A DNA stretch of 64,000 bases from Anastrepha obliqua (Eukaryota > Arthropoda > Insecta > Diptera > Tephritidae), in contig NC_072895.1 of the NCBI RefSeq assembly GCF_027943255.1, positions 72,170,001 to 72,234,000 on the forward strand, read 5' to 3'. Under the pieces are notes generated by a model. The model worked only from the letters and a program-made list of their open reading frames with translations, made no database searches and had not been told where the DNA came from. Made by a program: the position numbers and the translations under genes. Positions 57,397-64,000 of the stretch are shown here, in pieces. Each line of letters begins with the position of its first letter. Position 1 is the first letter of the stretch.

Positions 57397-57912
57397 GGTG
57401 TTATTTTGATATTCAAAGAAAAATGCTATTTTTTAATATAAATGATCGGATGTTTATTTCATTATAAAGAGGAAGGTTTGCGGTTAATAGTGGAAAATAA
57501 CATCAGGCAAATGACCAGCACTACCACGCTTACAGGACAATATTCTTTTCATGAAATTTTCCATAACCGAATTGCAAAGTGGCTGCCCTATGCTCTCGAT
57601 AGTCTCATGAATTCAATCTTTGAGGTCTTGACTCGACCCTGGGCTGTTGGCGTAAACCTTCTCTTTCACGTGGCCCCAAAGAAAAAAGTCACAGGGTGTT
57701 AAATCACAAGATCTCGGCGGCCAATTGTGATCACCTCTTCGAGAGATAACACGGTCCGGAAACTTTTCCCGTAAAATATCAATGGTTTCGTGGCACGTAG
57801 CACCGTCTTGTTAAAAATAAACGTTGTCCAGATCAATATTATTCAATTCCGGCCATAAAAAATCATTAATCATCTCTCGATAGCGCAATCCAATTTAAAA
57901 AAAACACCTGTT
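57397..57912 (-). mobile_element. rosa-like DD41D, 3' half only
   Basis: The ends AGGTGTTATTTTGATATTC (left) and (reversed) AGGTGTTTTTTTTAAATTGG resemble each other and the 11.7-kb repeats. The minus strand from about 57890 reads RYREMINDFLWPELNNIDLD, then NVYF, a stop, QDGATCH (second Asp), ISRRGDHNWPPRSCDLTPCD (third Asp), FFLWGHVKEKVYANS and a C-terminus ending RGSAGHLPDVIFHY. The N-terminal half and first Asp are deleted. Confidence 0.85.
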
Positions 57913-58644
57913 ATTGGAAAGCCCTTTATTTTGCGCAAGGCTAAAGTTTTTTACGTACTACGCAGAGTGTATTTATACATTGTTTGACCACTGTATATAC
58001 ATGCGTCTACTTTTTGAAGCTGCTTTATACGAAAATCACTTTCGATATTAGAAATTAAGACCTCCTATTTTGTGCAATGGCAGACGCTTGAGGTCCTTAC
58101 AATATAAAATACATTCATCATTTCAATATACAAAATATCATTAAAATCTGTAGTATTAGAAAGGAACATGTTAAACCATATAAACTAAAGATTTAAAGAA
58201 TATATTCGGTCTCGTTTATTACTTGTAATACATTATATTCAATGGGCAAAAATGAAATATTTTTACGATCTACGAAAACTTGAATAAAAAACGTATTTAT
58301 TCGTAAAAACAAAAACAAAGTGTTAGATAAAAATAAAATGTAAGCAAAACTACCTTCAATATCAGTCGGGGTGTATCACAGCAGTATTGTACGCCTCAGA
58401 ATTCGATTGTATTTTGTTTAATTATCATTGACTATGAACTAATTGCTGAAAGGGAGAAACTTACTGTCAGAACCACATTCTCGTTCTATTTCACTGTTTA
58501 TTTTCCCTCTTTCAACAGAATCCTCAATTTTGATGTTATTTCATATCGGAAATATACTCATTCTTCTCTAATAGCAATTGTATCTGTTCCTCATTCATTT
58601 GAAGTTAAAATATAACCTAAAAATGAGTTTCAGATGTCGAATAT
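57913..58644. other. AT-rich sequence, nothing recognised
   Basis: No convincing ORF or repeat. Confidence 0.4.
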
Positions 58645-59635
58645 GGTATTTCTTCTCCTTCTTCTTAATTGGCGCGATAACCGCTTACGCGATTTTGGCC
58701 AGTCGTTTCTTTCTCGTGCTAACCAGCGCCAATTGGACACACCATGTGAAGCCAAGTTCTTCTCCACCTGACCTTTCCAACGCAGAGGAGGTCTTCCTCT
58801 TCCTCTGCTACCACCATCTGGTACGGCATCGAATACTTTCAAAGCCGGAGCGTTTGTATCCATTCGGACGACATGACCCAGCCAACGTAGCCGCTGGATC
58901 TTTATTCGCTGCGCTATGTCTATTTCGTCGTAAAGCTCATACAGCTTATTGTTCGATCGCCTTACTCTCAAACACTCTAAGCGTCGCTTCATCGGATGTT
59001 GTCATCGTCCAAGCTTCTGCGCCATACGTTAGGACGGGCGTGATGAGAGTCTTGTAGAGTGTTAGTTTTGTTCGTCGAGAGAGGACTTTACTGCTCCAAA
59101 GTAGCACAAGTGCCTACTTAGTCCAAAGTAGCACTTGTTGGCTAGACATATTCTACGATGGATTTCCAGGCTGACATTGTTATCGGTGTTAATGCTGGTT
59201 CCTAAATAAACGAAGTCTGTTACAGCCTCGAAATTATAACTGTCTACAGTGACGTGGGTGCCGATACACGAGTGCGCCGACTGTTTGTTTGAAGGCAGGA
59301 GGTACTTCGTTTTGTCCTCGTTCACCACCAAACCCATTCGCTTTGCCTCTTTATGCAGTTTGGAGAAGGCAGAACAAACAGCGCGGTTGTTAAGGCCGAT
59401 GATGTCGATATCATCGGAATACGCCAACAATTGTACGCTCTTATAAAAAATTGTGCACGAGCGATTAAGTTCTGCGGCTCGTACGATGCTCTCCAACATC
59501 AGGTTAAAGAAGTCACACGACAGCGAGTCAACCTGTCTGAAACCTCGTTTGGTATCAAACGGCTCGAAGAGATCCTTCCCAATTCTGACGGCGCTGCTGG
59601 AGTTGGTATGGTATTTACCCTACAATAATAAATAG
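58645..59635 (-). mobile_element. Non-LTR retrotransposon, 5'-truncated (RT fingers/palm to 3' end)
   Basis: The minus strand begins near 59630 with RIGKDLFEPFDTKRGFRQVD and continues in the frame 59499-59062: LLAYSDDIDIIG, the catalytic reverse transcriptase box with Ser for the usual Ala of YADD, then AKRMGLVVNEDKTKYLLPSN and DFVYLGTSINTDNN. Frame 58992-58630 carries the C-terminus (QRLRWLGHVVRMDTNAP, GGSRGRGRPPLRWKG). The 3' end shows the GAA-repeat tail. Between 59070 and 59130 a short duplication of GTCCAAAGTAGCAC breaks the frame. Same family as 34.7 and 55.5 kb. Confidence 0.88.
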
Positions 59636-62600
59636 TAATATAAAATAATTTTAAATATTTAAAATATTTCCTACGCAAAAAGTATGTAACACCAATACCC
59701 GTATCAGTCTTACAGACTATTTGGTGTTATGTGTGCTAACATCTACTATTTGTACGAAATTTGCTACCACACTAATCTGAAGTTTACCAAGAATAGTGAA
59801 TTAGCAAAGATCCTGATGGATTGGCTTTTTCGGCTTACAAAAATCGACAGCCTTTGCGAACACGCAAACGACGTTATTATTTAAAATGATTTTGCATGCT
59901 TTTAGTTCATAAAATATTATAGACAAAAAAATTAATTGATTTGATTAAAAAAAAAATTAAATGCGTTTCAGTGTTTTAAAATTCATAGATTTAGGTCTTT
60001 CAATATCAATATCTAAATCTATAGAAATACATTGGATTGTTATTTTGAAGCCAAGAAACTTTATAACTCTCAATGTGTGACGTTGGATGGTTGTGCAGGT
60101 TTTTTCCATTTACTTTCAACATTTTTTTCCCTTTGAGCTCCCTAACAGTTGGCGTAATTGTGACCGGTGAGACTCGAGTCGTGAAAAGTTGTATATCGAA
60201 TACGTTTGGTTTTATATTGCTCATATAAACACTCGAGCCTGTGATGGGCTTAGTACGCAGTTTTTCCAAAATCCCTTTAACTTTATCCATTTAAATATTT
60301 TGCGATGCTCGGTTATTCTTGTACACAATATGCACAAGTCATTGATACAACCTTTGAATATTGCCTCAAACAACTCAGCACTTTAGCGTGCCAATTATAT
60401 TGAACAGTTGGCAAAAAAATGGATACCCGTTGTTTACTCTATAAGGCGTTGACGTCTCTATATGAATAACAAAAGCACCATTTGCAATATCAAAATCAAA
60501 ATCTTCACTTTCTGGCTTAATTAAGTAGTTGTTATTGTTATTAACTTCACTGGGTTCTCCATCTTCACTTGACGAAGAGCTATCGATGACTTTCCAAAAC
60601 TATCTCTGATGCCTCCCTTAGTCATTGCTTTCTTACTATATATCAAACGTTCCACCGAAAAATAAATGCACGCATTAGTTTTTAATGGCTATAAACCTTT
60701 ATATTATGTTTTGAAGTTTCACGATATTTTTTACATCACTTGGGATTTGATGATTATTCCATTTTATTGTTATTAATTGACTTTTTTCTTTCTCTATATT
60801 TTTTGGCATGCTCAGCGCTCGATAAGGCAGATGCAGATTTTCCAGTGTGGGCTTTCATACAAAACAATCTTATCCGGTAGAGTTTTCGTAATTTTCCGAA
60901 CCATGTAAATATCCTACCTGTAAAATAATAAAAAATAATGTAAAACCTACACATCTTACAATTATGACACATTCTGTACATTCAAAAATTCCACCTGCTA
61001 AGGTCTATAACTCTACATGACGGAACAAAAAATGAAATTTATACATTTATCAAGTTTTAGTGTTTGGTAGGTTTACATATTTTACTTGCGTTACGATTTG
61101 TATGTCGTGTCGTGTAGCTTTTGCATATTTTAGAGCGCTTAAGCACTTTGAATTATAAAAAAAGACGCAAACGATGATAATCGGTCACACAGATCAATTC
61201 CCTGGTATAGGAAGGTTCTAAAATAAAAATCCAGCTGTGCTTCCATGCAAAATGTTAGAGTAAATATATAATAATAATTAAAACAACAATGTTGTTCTAG
61301 AGTGCGCCCGATTTAAAATTGATTTGCGAAAAATGACTTTCAAGTATATGGTTTCGTACTCTTGGCAATGAGAGGGGCTGCTCTAAGACTCAAAATATAA
61401 GTATTTAAACATTTTTCCCATCTTAATCCATTTAGTATGTCATATTTAAGTATGTCATAAAAAACAAATTTATTTTTTGGAATTTTCACAGTGATCCAAC
61501 TTTTTAATGTGCATTGTAACAAAGAATTGATACCAAAAACAAATTTCATTATCTTTTGCATGGCGAATGCCTTTTTAAGGACCACAACTAAGTAAAGTTT
61601 TTTTAGTTGCGCTTTTAAAAGCTCCTTCACATAGTAGTTTGTGGACATTACAATAGAAATAAATATTAGAATAGCGAGCAGTCGTGTACGTCTTTGACAA
61701 ATTCTATCGTCAAAGTTACCGCATTTGTGTCAGTAGCATCAACAGCATCCAATTCGTCGGCACTTAAATTGAAAAGCTCATGGCTGAGTAGTTAGAAAAA
61801 TGCATTGATTGCAAATATTTTTCTGCTTCTTATGTATCGCCTTTGTTTGCGGCGGCTTAACACTATAAAATTGAGGTGATCGGTGCATGGTGATCGTAAA
61901 AAAGTATTTAATTGTATGTAAAATGTGAGATGTGAACCACCAAAAGACATCATCGGATACTTAGTGCGCTTGAACTGTTGCCATGGCTTTTACGCAGGTA
62001 CATATGTCAATACATACAAGAGCAAGCACATACAACTCAGGTGGTAACAATGAAGGCCAATCAGAAATTGCGCGTTAGCATGCACACACTCGCTTACACA
62101 AACACAACAACATTTACAATTATTCCTCAGCGGACATCGTTGGAAATGCCGCATTCGCGCCATCTAAATCGAGTTTGAATATTGGCAAAGTGTATTAATT
62201 TTTCATAGTCTGCCATAACTAAAGGTACATTTAATGGAACAACTAATACTATAACGCAACAAAAGACTGATTCAAATGTGCCGCTGATGATCATGTAGAC
62301 GAAGTGGCATGATCATTAAGAAACATGATCAATGCTTATGTTGGCGCATCATTATGTTGTTATAGTGCTAATAAATTACAATTGATGTTTCCTACACGCT
62401 TCTGTGCCCGCTATGAACAAGCGCACATTGAAATAGGTACACGCGTACATACTTACATTTCTTTGCTGTTGACCTGTCTCTGCCTGCCCCTAAAGACGAA
62501 CAATGAATGGCAAACGTTGCTGGTGCGCGCGCAGAGTTTAGAGTTTACAAAACTGCACTCGAGTGAGTAATCTGCGAAAAGAAATCAAATTTTTATCTGA

Positions 62601-63416
62601 CCGAGTGGGCTAAGGTAACAATAGACCAGTAAGCAAACCAAGAGCCAGTCATCATCTATTTAGCCAACAAGCCAAGCAATAAAGCTTTAGGTCGGTATGT
62701 ATAAGTACATGCACATATATTTCAGTTATATTTGACTTATTTTTATCTTTGCTGCGTTTCCCAGTTCCCCAGTTCTGCGCTACACTTTTGGTCTTTTGCT
62801 CCTGTTGGTTGTTGCGCGTTTTGGCGCACCGTTTTGTTGCACGGTCCATCAATGTGCTTGCCGGTGCCTTGCGTTGTATGTGTATGGCTGTACGCTGTCC
62901 CAAATGCAGCGCAGGTGTGTCTGGAATGTGCTGTAACCTCTGCTTGTATTTCGTACTTATCTATTGCTCAATGCTTGCTTGTAATAGCGAGCAAACGCCT
63001 TGAGCGCAAGGCGTTTACGGTGATGGGGGTGATCAGCAACTGGTTGAACTTTATTCTTGGCGTAAATTTTTACGAATCTAGGTGAGTGCAGCAGCTGTGT
63101 TGCACACCTTAAAAATCGAAATTAAAGACGCAAATGCATTGCGAGCCGAATTGAGGGTATTTCATTGTAGTGAAAGTATTTAAAACAAAATGCGAAGGAG
63201 CACCCATTATTTCTAACGACTACGCGTTTTCGTACAAACTCAAAATACTCCTATAATAAGTAGTTGTAAGAAGAGTGGTATATTTTTTAGGGACATTACT
63301 TAACATTACCTCATTACCATATAACCCTGAGCGACCCACGATCGAGATGTCTTTTGCATATATTAAGTTGGCAAATATGATCTCATTATATGCTCGTCTA
63401 TTGGGTCGTGAATCCA
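59636..63416. other. Long region without a confirmed gene
   Basis: 60.0-61.0 kb, minus strand, has coding-like stretches of unknown origin: 94 codons at 60290-60006; an acidic stretch SSSSSEDGEPSEVNNNNNYL with EDFDFDIANGAFVIHIETST at about 60600-60400; and HAKKYRERKKS at about 60820-60780. They lie in different frames. A short inverted repeat (TAACACCAA...TTGGTGTTA) is at 59687-59727. The 61.7-63.1 kb part is less AT-rich with CA-rich runs and overlapping ORFs that I do not trust. Confidence 0.4.
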
Positions 63417-63728
63417 GGCGGCCGCCGTAGTCAGATGGGTTGGTGCGTGATTACCATTCGGAATTCACAGTGAGGTTGTTGGTTCGAATCTCGGTGAAAG
63501 CATAATTAATAAAAACATTTTTCTAATAGCGGTCGCCCCTCGGCAGGCAATGGCAAACCTCCGAGTGTATTTCTGCCATGAAAAAGCTCCTCATGAAAAT
63601 ATCTGCCGTTCGGAGTCAGCTTGAAACTGTAGGTCCCTCCATTTGTGGAACAACATCAAGACGCACACCACAAATAGGAGGAGGAGCTCGGCCAAACACC
63701 TAACAGAAGTGTACGCGTCAATTATTTA
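63417..63728 (+). repeat. SINE copy, full length
   Basis: Starts GGCGGCCGCCGTAGTCAGAT and has GGTTCGAATCTCGG (B box), GGTCGCCCCTCGGCAGGCAA, CATGAAAAAGCTCCTCATGA and a GTGTACGCGTCAATTATTTA end. Only a few differences from the 40.6-kb copy. Confidence 0.9.
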
Positions 63729-64000
63729 TTTTGTTTTTTTTTATTGGATCGTGAAAATTCCATATTGAAAAGTTTCAAACTTTATAAAAATTTTAAGAAT
63801 ATTCAATAAATTTTGATCAAATTTTGAAACTTTTTAATTAAAAATTTTAAGAAAATTTCGATTATGCAACTTTATAGTCTATTGAAAGCGGATGTATAAA
63901 GTAGCTGAATCACATTTACTACGCTTGAAAATATTTCAAGCATTCGTTACATGGAAGAAAATGAATTAACGAATGGAATGAAACTGAAACGCCGTAGCAA

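Noticed and set aside
59687..59727. Short inverted repeat as a possible small RNA hairpin
   Set aside because: The stem is only about 9-12 bp with a loop of some 20 bases, within the range expected by chance in AT-rich DNA; nothing else supports an RNA gene.

Overview
The window is about 64 kb of AT-rich animal nuclear DNA, almost certainly from a higher fly and probably a tephritid fruit fly. The grounds are a spliced insect cuticular-protein gene with an R&R domain, small TATA-driven genes for secreted glycine-rich proteins, and many mariner-type transposons, including a DD41D group like the rosa elements known from tephritids. The family placement is inference. No bacterial or viral genome organisation is present and there is no CRISPR array.

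Host genes are few. Four small intronless minus-strand genes (CDS at 8.1-8.4, 10.9-11.2, 14.6-14.9 and 18.5-18.8 kb) encode 78-114 residue secreted precursors. All share one plan: signal peptide, short acidic propeptide, an R-x-x-R furin-type site, then a Gly/Tyr- or Gly/Ser/Ala-rich mature part. Each has a TATA box about 80-155 bp upstream of its ATG. At 38.8-39.4 kb a plus-strand gene encodes a larger Gly/Tyr/Pro-rich secreted protein. At 41.3-42.3 kb there is an unrecognised one-pass membrane protein. At 43.4-48.3 kb (minus) lies a three-coding-exon RR-1 cuticular protein gene, with a possible promoter and 5' UTR exon at 51.8-51.9 kb.

The rest is mostly mobile DNA at different stages of decay. 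(i) Tc1/mariner: a Mos1-like copy at 19.3-20.6 kb has an intact 348-codon transposase but a histidine at the third catalytic position. Other DD34D copies are at 4.1-5.2, 13.3-14.3, 25.5-26.2, 27.2-28.3, 28.4-29.7, 33.2-34.0 and 36.6-37.9 kb. Tc1-like remnants are at 0.5-1.4 and 17.2-17.7 kb. (ii) Seven rosa-like DD41D copies, all truncated or internally deleted, several with near-perfect terminal repeats. (iii) A 2455-bp Helitron at 29.7-32.15 kb with both termini and a broken helicase. (iv) A 1.57-kb LTR retrotransposon with apparently identical 273-bp LTRs, reduced to an in-frame gag/integrase fusion. (v) Non-LTR retrotransposon fragments at 9.6-10.3, 20.6-20.8, 34.7-35.3, 53.9-55.4, 55.5-56.4 and 58.6-59.6 kb, one of them split by a 691-bp TTAA-flanked inverted-repeat element. 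(vi) About nine copies or pieces of a tRNA-headed SINE.

The remaining stretches are AT-rich with microsatellites and no convincing genes. Blocks at 51.9-53.1 and 61.7-63.1 kb are less AT-rich and rich in CAA/GCA triplets; they give long but unconvincing ORFs. All calls come from reading the sequence; no database search was run.
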